DNA of 64,000 nucleotides from Pseudomonas putida (GCF_002906855.1 NZ_MINI01000038.1:1364001-1428000), one strand, 5' to 3'. Shown: positions 51,138 to 60,881, numbered from the stretch's first letter. Notes: generated by a model from the sequence alone, not told the origin. Translations and numbers: made by a program.

Positions 51138-53141
51138 ATGCAAGGGACGAACGTGCTGTTCGGTCAGATCGCCGTGGTATTCGGCATCGTGATCGCCGGA
51201 GTGTGGGGTGCCACACAATGGACAGCAGCAGCCCTTGGCTATCAAGTACGCCTTGGCTCGCCCTGGTTCGATCTTCTTGGCACGCCGATCTATCACCCGT
51301 GGAAGCTGTTTGAGTGGTGGTTTTCTTACGGCGCCTATACCCCGGAAATCTTCGACACCGGCGGAGCCATCGCTGGCAGCAGTGGCATGGTCGCCGTGGC
51401 CGTCGCCATTGCCATGTCGGTCTGGCGCTCGCGGCAGGCACGCCTTGTCACGACCTACGGATCGGCCCGCTGGGCGAACGCGCATGACATTCGCAAGGCG
51501 GGCCTCACGCAGCCAGAGGGCGTGTTCCTCGGCCAGCACGACCGCCAGTACCTGCGCCATGAGGGGCCAGAGCATGTCCTGACGTTCGCACCCACGCGCT
51601 CGGGCAAGGGCGTCGGCCTGGTGGTGCCGACGCTGCTTTCTTGGCCCGCGTCCGCCGTCATCCACGACATCAAGGGCGAGAACTGGCAGATCACCGCAGG
51701 CTGGCGCTCGCGCTTCTCGCATTGCCTGCTGTTCAACCCCACGGATGCGAAGTCGGCGGCCTACAACCCGCTGCTGGAGGTGCGGCGCGGCGCGCATGAA
51801 GTGCGCGACGTGCAGAACATCGCGGACATTCTGGTCGATCCCGAAGGCGCGCTGGAGAAGCGCAACCATTGGGAAAAGACCAGCCACGCGCTGCTGGTCG
51901 GCGCGATCCTGCATGTGCTCTACGCGGGCGAAGACAAGACGCTGCGCGGCGTCGCCAACTTCCTCAGCGACCCGGCCAGCCCGTTCGAGCTGACCTTGCA
52001 TCGAATGATGACCACGCCCCACTTGGGCGAGGGGCCGCATCCGGTAGTCGCGTCGGCGGCGCGTGAAGTGCTCAACAAGTCGGACAACGAGCGTTCCGGC
52101 GTGTTAAGCACCGCCATGTCGTTCCTCGGCCTGTACCGCGATCCCACGGTGGCCGAAGTCACCTCGCGCTGTGACTGGCGCATCGCCGACCTGATCGCGG
52201 CCGAGCATCCGGTGTCGCTGTACCTGGTGGTGCCGCCTTCGGACATATCGCGCACCAAACCGCTCATCCGCCTGATCCTCAACCAGATCGGGCGACGCCT
52301 CACCGAATCGCTGGACGGCAGCGACGGCATCGAACGCCGCCACAAGCTGCTGCTGATGCTCGACGAGTTCCCGGCCCTGGGTCGGCTCGACTTCTTCGAG
52401 ACAGCCTTGGCCTTCATGGCGGGCTACGGCATCCGCAGCTTCCTCATCGCGCAGTCACTCAACCAGATCGACAAGGCGTATGGACAGAACCATTCCATTC
52501 TCGACAACTGCCACGTCAGGGTGACGTTCGCCACCAACGACGAACGCACCGCCAAGCGCATTTCCGAGACGCTGGGCACTGCGACCGAGCTGCGCGCGCA
52601 ACGCAACTACGCGGGCCACCGGCTCGCGCCGTGGCTGGGCCACCTCATGGTGTCGCGCCAGGAGACGGCCCGCCCGCTGCTGACGCCGGGCGAGGTGATG
52701 CAGCTTCCGCCGGACGATGCCGTAGTGATGGTGTCCAGCATGGCGCCGATCAAGGCCCGGAAGCTGCGCTACTACGCCGACGCCAATTTCAAGCAGCGCG
52801 TGCTGCCGCCGCCCGAGCTGGCGGACGGCCGGTACGCCGACGCGCCGCCACTGCGCCCCGACGACTGGAGTGGCCTGGCGATTCCTGCCGTGCCTGCCGC
52901 GCCTGCGGCCGATGCCGCCGAAGGCTTCCGGGCGTCGGCCGACGACGGCGGCCCGCGCCGTCAGCCCGAGCTAACTGAGGCCGTCGCCTACGACCCCGAG
53001 CTGGCCGCGCCCGCGGCCGACCTCGGCCTGCTCGATGACGACGACGACCTGCCGCTTCCCCTTCCTCGCCAGCTTGATCCGGCCATGCAGCGCACGGCCC
53101 GGCTGGCGTCCCTCGACCCCAACGACGGAATCGAGCTATGA
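51138..53141 (+). CDS. traG: VirD4-type coupling protein TraG
   Basis: A 667-aa type IV coupling protein. N-terminal transmembrane segments (about 12-32 and 80-100) are followed by Walker A FAPTRSGKGVGLVVPTLL (about 150), HDIKGENW, and Walker B LLLMLDEFPALGRL (about 410). The C-terminal tail is acidic and Pro/Ala-rich. TraG brings the relaxase-DNA complex to the Trb channel. The start has GGAGG upstream. Its TGA overlaps the next ATG, beginning a long coupled operon. Confidence 0.93.
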   Translation: MQGTNVLFGQIAVVFGIVIAGVWGATQWTAAALGYQVRLGSPWFDLLGTPIYHPWKLFEWWFSYGAYTPEIFDTGGAIAGSSGMVAVAVAIAMSVWRSRQARLVTTYGSARWANAHDIRKAGLTQPEGVFLGQHDRQYLRHEGPEHVLTFAPTRSGKGVGLVVPTLLSWPASAVIHDIKGENWQITAGWRSRFSHCLLFNPTDAKSAAYNPLLEVRRGAHEVRDVQNIADILVDPEGALEKRNHWEKTSHALLVGAILHVLYAGEDKTLRGVANFLSDPASPFELTLHRMMTTPHLGEGPHPVVASAAREVLNKSDNERSGVLSTAMSFLGLYRDPTVAEVTSRCDWRIADLIAAEHPVSLYLVVPPSDISRTKPLIRLILNQIGRRLTESLDGSDGIERRHKLLLMLDEFPALGRLDFFETALAFMAGYGIRSFLIAQSLNQIDKAYGQNHSILDNCHVRVTFATNDERTAKRISETLGTATELRAQRNYAGHRLAPWLGHLMVSRQETARPLLTPGEVMQLPPDDAVVMVSSMAPIKARKLRYYADANFKQRVLPPPELADGRYADAPPLRPDDWSGLAIPAVPAAPAADAAEGFRASADDGGPRRQPELTEAVAYDPELAAPAADLGLLDDDDDLPLPLPRQLDPAMQRTARLASLDPNDGIEL

Positions 53142-53602
53142 GCCACTATCGCCTGAACCTCTTTATCCAGCCCGAGCACGCCCAGCGGCTCGATGAACTG
53201 GCCGCCAAGAAAGGCGTGTCCAAGTCCAGCATCGTCGCCGCTGCCTTGGCGTCCTGGCTGTCGCCGGACGCGGCCGACCAGCGCGAGGCGGCCATCGCCA
53301 AGCGCCTTGATCGCCTCTCGCGCCAGGCCGAGCGAATGGAGCGCGACCAGAGCATCGCCATCGAGACGCTGGCGCTGTTCATCCGCTACTACCTGACCGT
53401 CAGCACGCCGGTTCCCGAGGCGCACCAAGAGGCGGCCCGCGCCTTGGGCAAGGCGCGTTTCGAGCAGTTCACCGAGCAGCTTGGCCGCCACCTGATGCGT
53501 GGGCGCAGCCTGGTGCGCGACGTGGTGGAGGAATTGCATCCCGATTCGGTGCGGATGGAGGACGCGGCGGCAGCCGCCGATGCGCAGGAGCGTGCGTCAT
53601 GA
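53138..53602 (+). CDS. CopG/ribbon-helix-helix protein of the transfer operon
   Basis: A 154-aa protein whose first 50 residues (YRLNLFIQPEHAQRLDELAAKKGVSKSSIVAAALASWL) are a CopG-like RHH DNA-binding unit. The rest is helical (QREAAIAKRLDRLSRQAERMERDQSIAIE). It always sits between traG and trbB in this ICE family and may be an operon autoregulator or a relaxosome accessory protein. ATGA overlaps on both sides. Confidence 0.85.
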   Translation: MSHYRLNLFIQPEHAQRLDELAAKKGVSKSSIVAAALASWLSPDAADQREAAIAKRLDRLSRQAERMERDQSIAIETLALFIRYYLTVSTPVPEAHQEAARALGKARFEQFTEQLGRHLMRGRSLVRDVVEELHPDSVRMEDAAAAADAQERAS

Positions 53603-54651
53603 GCGCCGTTTCCCAATCCATGAGTGCCACGTCGCTCGACCGGCGCATCCAGATGCTGCGCACGGCAATGGGGCCGCTGATCGCCACCGCGCTCGAAGAC
53701 CCCGACGTGGTGGAAATCATGCTCAACCCTGACCGCACCCTTTGGGTGGATCGCCTGTCGTCGGGCCGCGCGCCTATGGGCGTGGAGCTGCCCGAAGCCG
53801 ATGGCGAGCGAATCATCCGCCTGGTCGCGGCCCACGTCGGCGCGGAGGTGCATCGCGGCCAGCCGCTGCTGTCCGCCGAACTGCCCGAAACCGGTGAACG
53901 CTTCGAGGGCATCCTGCCGCCAGCCGCGCCGGGGCCGGCCTTCGCGCTGCGCAAGCGCACCATCGGCGTGATCCCGCTGGAGCGGTACGTCGTGGACGGA
54001 ATGATGACCGCCGCCCAGGCGGGCTTTTTGGTGCGCGCCGTGCGCGAGCGCCAGAACGTCCTGATCGCGGGGGCCACCAGCAGCGGCAAGACGACCTTGG
54101 CGAACGCGCTGCTGGCCGAGATAGCTGCCACGGGCGACCGCGTGCTGGTGCTCGAAGACACGGTGGAGCTGCAATGCGCGGCCCGCGACCACGTTCCGCT
54201 GCGCACGCGCTCCGGCGTGGTGTCCATGACCGAGCTGGTGCGCTCGTCCATGCGCCTGCGACCTGATCGCGTCGTCGTCGGCGAGGTACGCGGTGCCGAG
54301 GCGCTGGATCTCATCAAGGTGTGGGGCACCGGCCACCCCGGCGGCGTCGCCACGATCCACGCCGGCTCCGCGCTGGGCGCGTTGCTGCGCCTGGAGCAAC
54401 TGATTCTCGAAGTGGCGGTGAATCCGCCGCGTGCGCTGATCGCCGAGGCGGTCAACGTGGTGATCCAGATCGCCGGGCGCGGACGCAAGCGCCGCATCGA
54501 GAACATCGCCCGCATCGTCGGCTTCGACGGCGTGGGCTACCAACTGGTGGACGCGCTGGAAACGCCGTTTCCCGAGCTGCCGCCGATCCCTGATGCCGCA
54601 CCCGCTGCGGCGACTTCCTCGTCCCCTGACCAACCTGGAGAACTGCTATGA
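53599..54651 (+). CDS. trbB: Conjugal transfer ATPase TrbB (VirB11-like)
   Basis: A 350-aa secretion ATPase: an N-terminal domain, Walker A GATSSGKTTLANALL (about 155), the Asp box VLVLEDTVELQC, Walker B RPDRVVVGEVRGAEAL, and the His box TGHPGGVATIHAGSA. As a VirB11 homologue it forms a hexameric ring at the cytoplasmic base and drives pilus assembly and substrate transfer. Coupled to its neighbours by ATGA overlaps. Confidence 0.94.
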   Translation: MSAVSQSMSATSLDRRIQMLRTAMGPLIATALEDPDVVEIMLNPDRTLWVDRLSSGRAPMGVELPEADGERIIRLVAAHVGAEVHRGQPLLSAELPETGERFEGILPPAAPGPAFALRKRTIGVIPLERYVVDGMMTAAQAGFLVRAVRERQNVLIAGATSSGKTTLANALLAEIAATGDRVLVLEDTVELQCAARDHVPLRTRSGVVSMTELVRSSMRLRPDRVVVGEVRGAEALDLIKVWGTGHPGGVATIHAGSALGALLRLEQLILEVAVNPPRALIAEAVNVVIQIAGRGRKRRIENIARIVGFDGVGYQLVDALETPFPELPPIPDAAPAAATSSSPDQPGELL

Positions 54652-55031
54652 CGCAGATGACCATTCCTGCTTTCCGTGTTTCCGTAAATCCGGCTTTGCG
54701 CCTTGCACGGCTGCGCTGCCTGGCCCGCCCTGCGGGGCGAGGGCTGCTGCTGGCCGCGCTGTTGCTGTTCCTGGCCGGCACCGCGCAGGCCGCTGGTTCC
54801 TCGATGCCCTGGGAAGGCCCGTTGCAGTCGATCTTGGAGTCGATTCAGGGGCCGGTGGCGCGCATCGTCGCGGTCATCATCATCATTGCCACGGGCCTCG
54901 CGCTCGCCTTCGGCGACACGTCGGGCGGCTTTCGCAAGCTGATCCAGATCGTGTTCGGCCTGTCCATCGCGTTCGCGGCTTCGAGCTTCTTCCTGTCGTT
55001 CTTTTCGTTCTCGGGCGGGGCTGTCGTATGA
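54648..55031 (+). CDS. trbC: TrbC pilin subunit (VirB2-like)
   Basis: A 127-aa prepilin with a long N-terminal signal region, a hydrophobic LLAALLLFLAGTAQAAGS cleavage area (about 50), and two transmembrane helices in the mature part (VARIVAVIIIIATGLALAFGD and FGLSIAFAASSFFLSFFSF). In IncP-type systems TraF (27954) removes the C-terminal residues and cyclises TrbC. Overlaps trbB and trbD. Confidence 0.9.
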   Translation: MTQMTIPAFRVSVNPALRLARLRCLARPAGRGLLLAALLLFLAGTAQAAGSSMPWEGPLQSILESIQGPVARIVAVIIIIATGLALAFGDTSGGFRKLIQIVFGLSIAFAASSFFLSFFSFSGGAVV

Positions 55032-55300
55032 GCGGCCCGGATAGCTTCGCGGCCGGGTTCGAGGTGCCTTTGCATCGCTCGCTCACCGAGCCGATCTTGC
55101 TGGGCGGCGCACCGCGCACCGTGGCGATTGCCAACGGCACGCTGGCCGCCGCCGTCGGGCTGGGCCTGCAACTGTGGATTCCTGGCGTGGTGCTCTGGAT
55201 CGTCGGCCATTCGCTGGCGGTATGGGGTGCGCGCGTCGATCCGCAGTTCATGGCCGTGTTCGCCCGGCACATCAAGCACCGCCCGCTGCTGGACGTGTGA
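55028..55300 (+). CDS. trbD: TrbD (VirB3-like) membrane protein
   Basis: A 90-aa protein: PLHRSLTEPILLGGAPRTVAIANG followed by one or two membrane helices (LAAAVGLGLQLWIPGVVLWIVGHSLAVWG), the VirB3/TrbD pattern. VirB3 proteins bind the VirB4 ATPase; TrbE is encoded 12 bp downstream. Its ATG overlaps the trbC stop. Confidence 0.92.
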   Translation: MSGPDSFAAGFEVPLHRSLTEPILLGGAPRTVAIANGTLAAAVGLGLQLWIPGVVLWIVGHSLAVWGARVDPQFMAVFARHIKHRPLLDV

Positions 55301-55312
55301 GGGGACGCCGCC

Positions 55313-57766
55313 ATGCTGAACCTCGCCGAATACCGCCAGCGCCCGGCCTTGCTCGCCGATTGGCTGCCGTGGGCCGGGCTCGTCGCGCCGGGTGTCGTCT
55401 TGAACAAGGACGGCAGTTTCCAGCGCACGGCCCGGTTTCGCGGGCCTGACCTCGACAGTGCCACGCAAGGCGAGCTGATCGCCACGTCGGCCCGCTTGAA
55501 CAATGCGCTGCGCCGGCTGGGATCGGGCTGGGCGCTGTTCATCGAGGCCGAACGCAGCGCCGCCGCGGACTACCCGCACTCAGAGTTTCCGGAGGCGCTG
55601 TCGTGGCTGGTGGACGAAGAACGCCGCTCGGCCTTCGAGGACACCGGCCATCACTTCGAGAGCGGCTATCACTTGACGCTGGTGTACCTGCCGCCTGAAG
55701 AATCGCGCGCTCGTGCCGCCAAGATGCTCTACGAGAACACGCCGACGAATGGCGTGGACTGGCGCGAGCGGCTGCAAGCCTTCGTCGCGGAAACGGATCG
55801 GGTCTTTGACCAGCTCGATGGCGTCATGCCGGAAATTGCCTGGCTCGATGACGCGCAGACCCTGACCTACCTGCACGCGACCATCTCGACGCGACGCTAT
55901 CGCGTCGGTGTGCCCGAGGTGCCTTTCCACATCGACGCGCTGCTGGCCGACTCGCCGCTGGTTGGCGGCCTGGCCCCCATGCTGGGCGACCGGCACCTGC
56001 GCGTGGTGTCGGTGCGGGGCTTTCCGACCTCGACCTGGCCGGGGATTCTGGACGACCTCAACCGCCTCGGATTTGCGTATCGCTGGAGTACGCGCTTCCT
56101 CTGCATGGACAAATCCGAGGCGGAAAAAGACCTCGCCCGCCTGCGCCGCCAGTGGTTCGCCAAGCGCAAGAACGTCATCGCGCTGCTGCGCGAAACGATC
56201 TTCCAACAGGAGTCGCCGCTGGTGGACACGGATGCCTCGAACAAGGCGACCGATGCCGATGCCGCGTTGCAGGAGCTGGGCAGTGATCAAGTCGCCTTCG
56301 GCTACCTCACCGCCACGGTGACGGTGCTCGATGCCGACCCGGCCGCAGCCGACGAGAAGCTGCGCATGGTGGAGCGCGTCATCCAGGGCCGGGGCTTCGT
56401 GACCATCTCCGAAACGCTCAATGCCGTGGATGCGTGGCTGTCCTCGCTCCCCGGCAACGCCTATGCCAACGTGCGCCAGCCGATCGTCTCGACGCTGAAC
56501 CTGGCGCACATGATGCCGGTGTCGGCCGTGTGGGCCGGCCCCGAGCGCAACGCGCATCTGGACGGCCCGCCTCTCATCGTGACGCGCACCGATGGCGCCA
56601 CACCGTTTCGCTTGGTCACGCACGATGGCGACGTGGGCCACATGCTGGTGGCCGGCCCGACGGGCATGGGCAAGTCAGTGCTGCTCGCCACGCTGGCGAT
56701 GCAGTTCCGCCGCTACCTCGGCTCGCGCATCTTCGCGTTCGATATGGGGCGTTCGATGCGCGCCACGATCCTCGGGCTTGGCGGCGAGCACTACGACTTG
56801 GGCACGGACGGCGAAATCGCCTTCCAGCCGCTCGCCCGCATTGACCGCGAAGGCTACCGCACCTGGGCCGCCGAATGGATCGAAGGCCGTTTGCTGCATG
56901 AAGGCGTAGCAGTCGGCCCGGACGAGAAAGCCGCCATCTGGTCGGCGCTGGGCAGCTTGGCCGGTGCGCCCGTCGAGCAGCGCACGATGACCGGCCTGTC
57001 GGTGCTGCTGCAATCGAACGCGCTGCGCCAGGCGCTCGCGCCCTATGTGCTGGGCGGCGCGCACGGCAAGCTGCTGGATGCCGACCACGACCGGCTGGGC
57101 ATGGCGGACGTGCAGGGTTTCGAGATGGAGGAGCTGATGCACAGCAAGGCCGCCGTCATGGCCGTGCTGCATTACCTCTTTGCGCGCTTTGACGAACGCT
57201 TTGACGGTGCGCCCACGATGCTGATCCTCGATGAAGCGTGGCTGTTCCTGGATGACCCGGTGTTTGCCGCGCGCATCCGCCAGTGGCTCAAGACGCTGCG
57301 CAAGAAAAACGTGTCGGTGATCTTCGCCACGCAGTCGCTCGCGGACATTAAGGATTCGAGCATCGCGCCCGCAATCATCGAGAGCTGCGCAAGCCGCATC
57401 TTCCTGCCGAACCCGCAGGCGACCGAGCCGCAGATTCGCACGATCTACGAGGGCTTCGGGTTGAACTCGCGCCAGATCGAGATCGTCGCCACCGCGCAAC
57501 CCAAGCGCGACTACTACTACCAATCCCGCCTCGGCAACCGCCTGTTCGACCTCGACCTGGGGGCGGCGACGCTGGCCTTCGCGGGCGCTTCCACGCCGCA
57601 AGACCAGCGCGACATAGACCGCGTGCTGCTGGACGCCGGCACGCCCGGCTTCGCGGGTGCCTGGCTGCGCCATCGCGGCCTCGATTGGGCGGCTGACCTG
57701 CTGCCCTCGTTCCCCGGCCTCGCGCCGGATTCCCTCGCTGACCAACCACAGGAGATCCTGCCATGA
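55313..57766 (+). CDS. trbE: TrbE (VirB4-like) transfer ATPase
   Basis: An 817-aa VirB4-family ATPase. The N-terminal CagE/TrbE domain is followed by Walker A AGPTGMGKSVLLATL (about 449), Walker B TMLILDEAWLFLDD (about 640) and the ATQSLADIKDS motif. VirB4 energises pilin extraction and assembly. Length is normal for the family. It is separated from trbD by 12 bp and overlaps trbJ by ATGA. Confidence 0.95.
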   Translation: MLNLAEYRQRPALLADWLPWAGLVAPGVVLNKDGSFQRTARFRGPDLDSATQGELIATSARLNNALRRLGSGWALFIEAERSAAADYPHSEFPEALSWLVDEERRSAFEDTGHHFESGYHLTLVYLPPEESRARAAKMLYENTPTNGVDWRERLQAFVAETDRVFDQLDGVMPEIAWLDDAQTLTYLHATISTRRYRVGVPEVPFHIDALLADSPLVGGLAPMLGDRHLRVVSVRGFPTSTWPGILDDLNRLGFAYRWSTRFLCMDKSEAEKDLARLRRQWFAKRKNVIALLRETIFQQESPLVDTDASNKATDADAALQELGSDQVAFGYLTATVTVLDADPAAADEKLRMVERVIQGRGFVTISETLNAVDAWLSSLPGNAYANVRQPIVSTLNLAHMMPVSAVWAGPERNAHLDGPPLIVTRTDGATPFRLVTHDGDVGHMLVAGPTGMGKSVLLATLAMQFRRYLGSRIFAFDMGRSMRATILGLGGEHYDLGTDGEIAFQPLARIDREGYRTWAAEWIEGRLLHEGVAVGPDEKAAIWSALGSLAGAPVEQRTMTGLSVLLQSNALRQALAPYVLGGAHGKLLDADHDRLGMADVQGFEMEELMHSKAAVMAVLHYLFARFDERFDGAPTMLILDEAWLFLDDPVFAARIRQWLKTLRKKNVSVIFATQSLADIKDSSIAPAIIESCASRIFLPNPQATEPQIRTIYEGFGLNSRQIEIVATAQPKRDYYYQSRLGNRLFDLDLGAATLAFAGASTPQDQRDIDRVLLDAGTPGFAGAWLRHRGLDWAADLLPSFPGLAPDSLADQPQEILP

Positions 57767-58488
57767 AGAAGCGCCTTGTCGCCGCTGCCATCGCGGCCAT
57801 GCTTTGCACCGCCACTGCCCATGCGCAATGGGTCGTGATCGACCCCACCAACCTCGTGCAGAACACGATGACCGCGATCCGCACGCTGGAGCAGATCAAC
57901 AACCAGATTCGCCAGCTCCAGAACGAAGCGCAAATGCTGATGAACCAGGCGCGCAACCTCGCCAGCCTTCCATCCAGCGTGGTCGGCCAGTTGCGCGCCA
58001 ACCTGGCGACGACCGAGCGGCTGATCGCCCAGGCCCGAGGCTTGGCCTACGACGTGACGAATCTGGATCGGGAGTTTGCCCGCCTGTACCCGGAGCAGTA
58101 CGCCGCCACCGTCAGCGGCGACCAGATGTACCGCGACGCCCAGGAGCGGTGGAAGAACACGCTGGGCGGCTTGCAGACCACCATGCAGATGCAGGCGCAG
58201 GTGTCGCAGAACCTGGGCGAAGACGAAAGCGTGCTGGCCGATCTGGTCGGCAAGAGCCAGTCGGCGCAAGGCGCGTTGCAGGCGATGCAGGCCATGAACC
58301 AGTTGCTCGCCTTGCAGGCCAAGCAGTCGATCCAGTCGCAGCGGCTCCAGATCACGCAAGACCGGGCCGCCTCGCTGGAACTGGCGCGGCAGGCGGCGGC
58401 CACCGAGCGCGCCCGCGAAGTGCGGCGGCGCTTCCTCGGGGAAGGCACGCCGTACACGCCGCAGTCCGTCAACTTCTACCGCGACTGA
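57763..58488 (+). CDS. trbJ: TrbJ (VirB5-like) mating-pair protein
   Basis: A 241-aa exported protein with signal peptide MKKRLVAAAIAAMLCTATAHA. The rest is a long helical body (LEQINNQIRQLQNEAQMLMNQARNL; QAMQAMNQLLALQAKQSIQSQRLQI). This is the TrbJ/VirB5 type, a minor pilus-tip component and adhesin. Overlaps trbE; the small trbK-like gene starts 12 bp later. Confidence 0.92.
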   Translation: MKKRLVAAAIAAMLCTATAHAQWVVIDPTNLVQNTMTAIRTLEQINNQIRQLQNEAQMLMNQARNLASLPSSVVGQLRANLATTERLIAQARGLAYDVTNLDREFARLYPEQYAATVSGDQMYRDAQERWKNTLGGLQTTMQMQAQVSQNLGEDESVLADLVGKSQSAQGALQAMQAMNQLLALQAKQSIQSQRLQITQDRAASLELARQAAATERAREVRRRFLGEGTPYTPQSVNFYRD

Positions 58489-58500
58489 CAGGAGGCCGCC

Positions 58501-58785
58501 ATGCGATGCGTCCTCGTCCTTGGTGCCGTGCTGCTGGCCGCTTGCGGCGAGCAGCCGGCCGACAACCTCGCCGATGCCCTGGCCGCCGATCGCGTGCGGC
58601 TCAAGGCATTGCGCGCGCAATGCGCGGCCGACCGGCAGGCCACGGGCGAGGACGCTTGCCGCGCCGCCGCCGAAGCCTTCCGGCGGCGCTTCTTTTCCGG
58701 CGAGGCCGGGCCGGATGAATACCAGACGCTGGCCGACCTGCCGCCGATCCCGCCCAGCTTCGAGGAACCGGAGGGCACGCCATGA
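58501..58785 (+). CDS. trbK: TrbK-like entry-exclusion lipoprotein
   Basis: A 94-aa lipoprotein: MRCVLVLGAVLLAACGEQP with lipobox LAAC. The mature region LKALRAQCAADRQATGEDACRAAAEAFRRRFF has the two-cysteine EexN/TrbK pattern. Its place between trbJ and trbL equals that of trbK in IncP plasmids, where TrbK is the only protein needed for entry exclusion. It overlaps trbL (ATGA). A related protein is encoded at 50624. Confidence 0.82.
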   Translation: MRCVLVLGAVLLAACGEQPADNLADALAADRVRLKALRAQCAADRQATGEDACRAAAEAFRRRFFSGEAGPDEYQTLADLPPIPPSFEEPEGTP

Positions 58786-60152
58786 ATGACGTGACCATCA
58801 TCGACCAGTTCCTCAACACCTTCGCCACCTACATCGACTCGGGTTTCGGGCTGCTGCGCGGCGAAGTGGCGTTCCTCACGGCCACGCTGATCGTCATCGA
58901 CATGACGATCGCCGGGCTGTATTGGGCCATGAGCCACGCCACCGGCCAAGGCGATGACGTGATCGCCAAGCTGCTGCGCAAGGTGCTCTACGTCGGTGCC
59001 TTCGCCTACATCCTCAACAACTTCAACTGGCTGGCCAGCATCGTGTTCCGCTCGTTCGCGGGGCTGGGCATCACCGCCACCGGCTCGGCCATCACGATGG
59101 AGAACTTCTTGCAGCCGGGCCGGCTCGCCAAGACCGGCATCGACGCCGGGGCGCCGATTCTGGAGCAGATCGGCGAGATGGCGGGCTTCCCCGAGGTGTT
59201 CGCCAATCTCGATCCCATCGTGGTGATGTTCCTCGCGTGGCTGGTCGTGGTGCTGTGCTTCTTCGTGCTGGCGATCCAGCTTTTCATCACGCTGATCGAG
59301 TTCAAGCTGACCACGCTCGCCGGGTTCGTGCTGGTGCCGTTCGCGCTGTGGAACAAGACCAGCTTTCTCGCCGAGAAGGTGCTGGGCAACGTCGTGGCCG
59401 CTGGCATCAAAGTGCTGGTGCTGGCTGTGATCGTCGGCATCGGCTCGGGCCTGTTCGCGCAGTTCCAAGTCCACCCCGCCGAGCCGAACATCGACCACGC
59501 GCTGGTCATCATGCTGGCCTCGCTCACCTTGCTCGCGCTCGGGATCTTCGGCCCCGGCATCGCCACGGGCCTTGTGTCCGGCGCGCCCCAGCTCGGCGCG
59601 GGCGCGATGGCCGGTGCCGCCGTCGGCGCGGCCGGAACGGCAGTGGCTGTCGGTGCTGCCGCGACGGGCGTGGGCGGCGCGGTGGCCGCTGGCGCGCGCA
59701 TGGCCCCGGCTGCCGCCAAGCTGGCCGGCAGCGGCGCGCGTGCCGCCACGTCGGCGGCTGGCAGCGCGAAGTCGGCGTTCCAGGCGGGTTCCGCTGCCGC
59801 CGGCGGCGGTGCCAAAGGCGCGATGGCGGGCTTGGGCAACGTCGCCAAGACCGGCGCGCAGTCTGCCGGACGCGCTGCCGCATCCCGCGCTTCCGCTGCC
59901 GGGCAGCGCATGGCCGCACCGTTCCGCGCGGGCTGGAACGGCGACGCTGGCGCGTCAGCCGGCCAGGCCGCCACCAGCGAAGCGCCGGCAGGCGCTGCCG
60001 CTGCACAGGCGCCCGAGCAGCCCGCTTGGGCCAAGCGGCTGCATCGCCGCCAGCAGCTCACCCACGCCGCGACCACCGCTGCCCACGCGCTGCGCGGTGG
60101 CGACGGCGGCGGCTCCGGGCAAGGCCCGAGCCTGCGCGGCTCCGACGACTGA
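58782..60152 (+). CDS. trbL: TrbL (VirB6-like) polytopic membrane protein
   Basis: A 456-aa protein. Residues about 20-260 contain five to seven membrane helices (VAFLTATLIVIDMTIAGLYWAM; VVMFLAWLVVVLCFFVLAIQLF). The last ~190 residues are an Ala/Gly-rich low-complexity tail, as in other TrbL proteins. VirB6-type proteins form part of the inner-membrane channel. Overlaps trbK and precedes trbF by 24 bp with its own AAGGAG. Confidence 0.93.
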   Translation: MNDVTIIDQFLNTFATYIDSGFGLLRGEVAFLTATLIVIDMTIAGLYWAMSHATGQGDDVIAKLLRKVLYVGAFAYILNNFNWLASIVFRSFAGLGITATGSAITMENFLQPGRLAKTGIDAGAPILEQIGEMAGFPEVFANLDPIVVMFLAWLVVVLCFFVLAIQLFITLIEFKLTTLAGFVLVPFALWNKTSFLAEKVLGNVVAAGIKVLVLAVIVGIGSGLFAQFQVHPAEPNIDHALVIMLASLTLLALGIFGPGIATGLVSGAPQLGAGAMAGAAVGAAGTAVAVGAAATGVGGAVAAGARMAPAAAKLAGSGARAATSAAGSAKSAFQAGSAAAGGGAKGAMAGLGNVAKTGAQSAGRAAASRASAAGQRMAAPFRAGWNGDAGASAGQAATSEAPAGAAAAQAPEQPAWAKRLHRRQQLTHAATTAAHALRGGDGGGSGQGPSLRGSDD

Positions 60153-60176
60153 CGCGATTCACAAGGAGAACTGACC

Positions 60177-60881
60177 ATGCGATTCAAGAAACCGCAGGTG
60201 CGCTACGCCGACACGCCGCAGCCTGCCACGCCGTACCAAACCGCCGGCCAGGTGTGGGACGACCGTATCGGCTCGGCCCGCGTCCAGGCCAAGAACTGGC
60301 GATTCATGGCCTTCGGCTGCCTCACGCTCGCGCTGCTGATGGCCGGCGGACTGGTGTGGCGCTCGGCGCAATCCATCGTCACGCCCTACGTCGTGGAGGT
60401 GGACAACGCGGGCCAGGTGCGCGCCGTGGGCGAAGCCGCCACGCCGCACCGGCCCAACGATGCGCAGACGGCGCACCACATCGCGCGCTTCGTGACGCTG
60501 GTGCGCTCGCTGTCCATCGACCCCATCGTCGTCCGCCAGAACTGGCTGGACGCCTACGACTACACGACCGACAAAGGCGCGGCCGTGCTCAACGACTACG
60601 CGCGGGTCAACGACCCGTTCGCGCGCATCGGAAAGGAGTCGGTGACGGTGCAGATCACCAGCGTCGTGCGTGCCAGCGACACGTCTTTCAACGTGCGCTG
60701 GACGGAACGCCGCTACGTCAACGGCGCTGCGGCGGGCCTGGAACGGTGGACGGCCGTGGTGTCCATCGTGCTCCAGCCGCCGCGCACCGAAGAACGCCTG
60801 CGCAAGAACCCGCTGGGCATCTACGTCAACGGCCTTTCCTGGAGCCGCGAGCTGGATTCTTCCGAAGGAGCAAAACCATGA
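60177..60881 (+). CDS. trbF: TrbF (VirB8-like) inner-membrane protein
   Basis: A 234-aa protein: cytoplasmic N terminus with PYQTAGQVWDDRIGSARVQAKNWR, a single membrane helix (FMAFGCLTLALLMAGGLVW), and a periplasmic VirB8 domain including VQITSVVRASDTSFNVRWTER and the PLGIYVNGLSWSREL C terminus. It is a scaffold of the Trb inner-membrane complex. Overlaps trbG by ATGA. Confidence 0.94.
   Translation: MRFKKPQVRYADTPQPATPYQTAGQVWDDRIGSARVQAKNWRFMAFGCLTLALLMAGGLVWRSAQSIVTPYVVEVDNAGQVRAVGEAATPHRPNDAQTAHHIARFVTLVRSLSIDPIVVRQNWLDAYDYTTDKGAAVLNDYARVNDPFARIGKESVTVQITSVVRASDTSFNVRWTERRYVNGAAAGLERWTAVVSIVLQPPRTEERLRKNPLGIYVNGLSWSRELDSSEGAKP

Noticed and set aside
59237..60877. A long plus-strand frame running from within trbL into trbG
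   Set aside because: The part before 60878 is trbL and trbF read out of frame (Arg/Ala-rich). TrbG itself starts at its lipoprotein signal.
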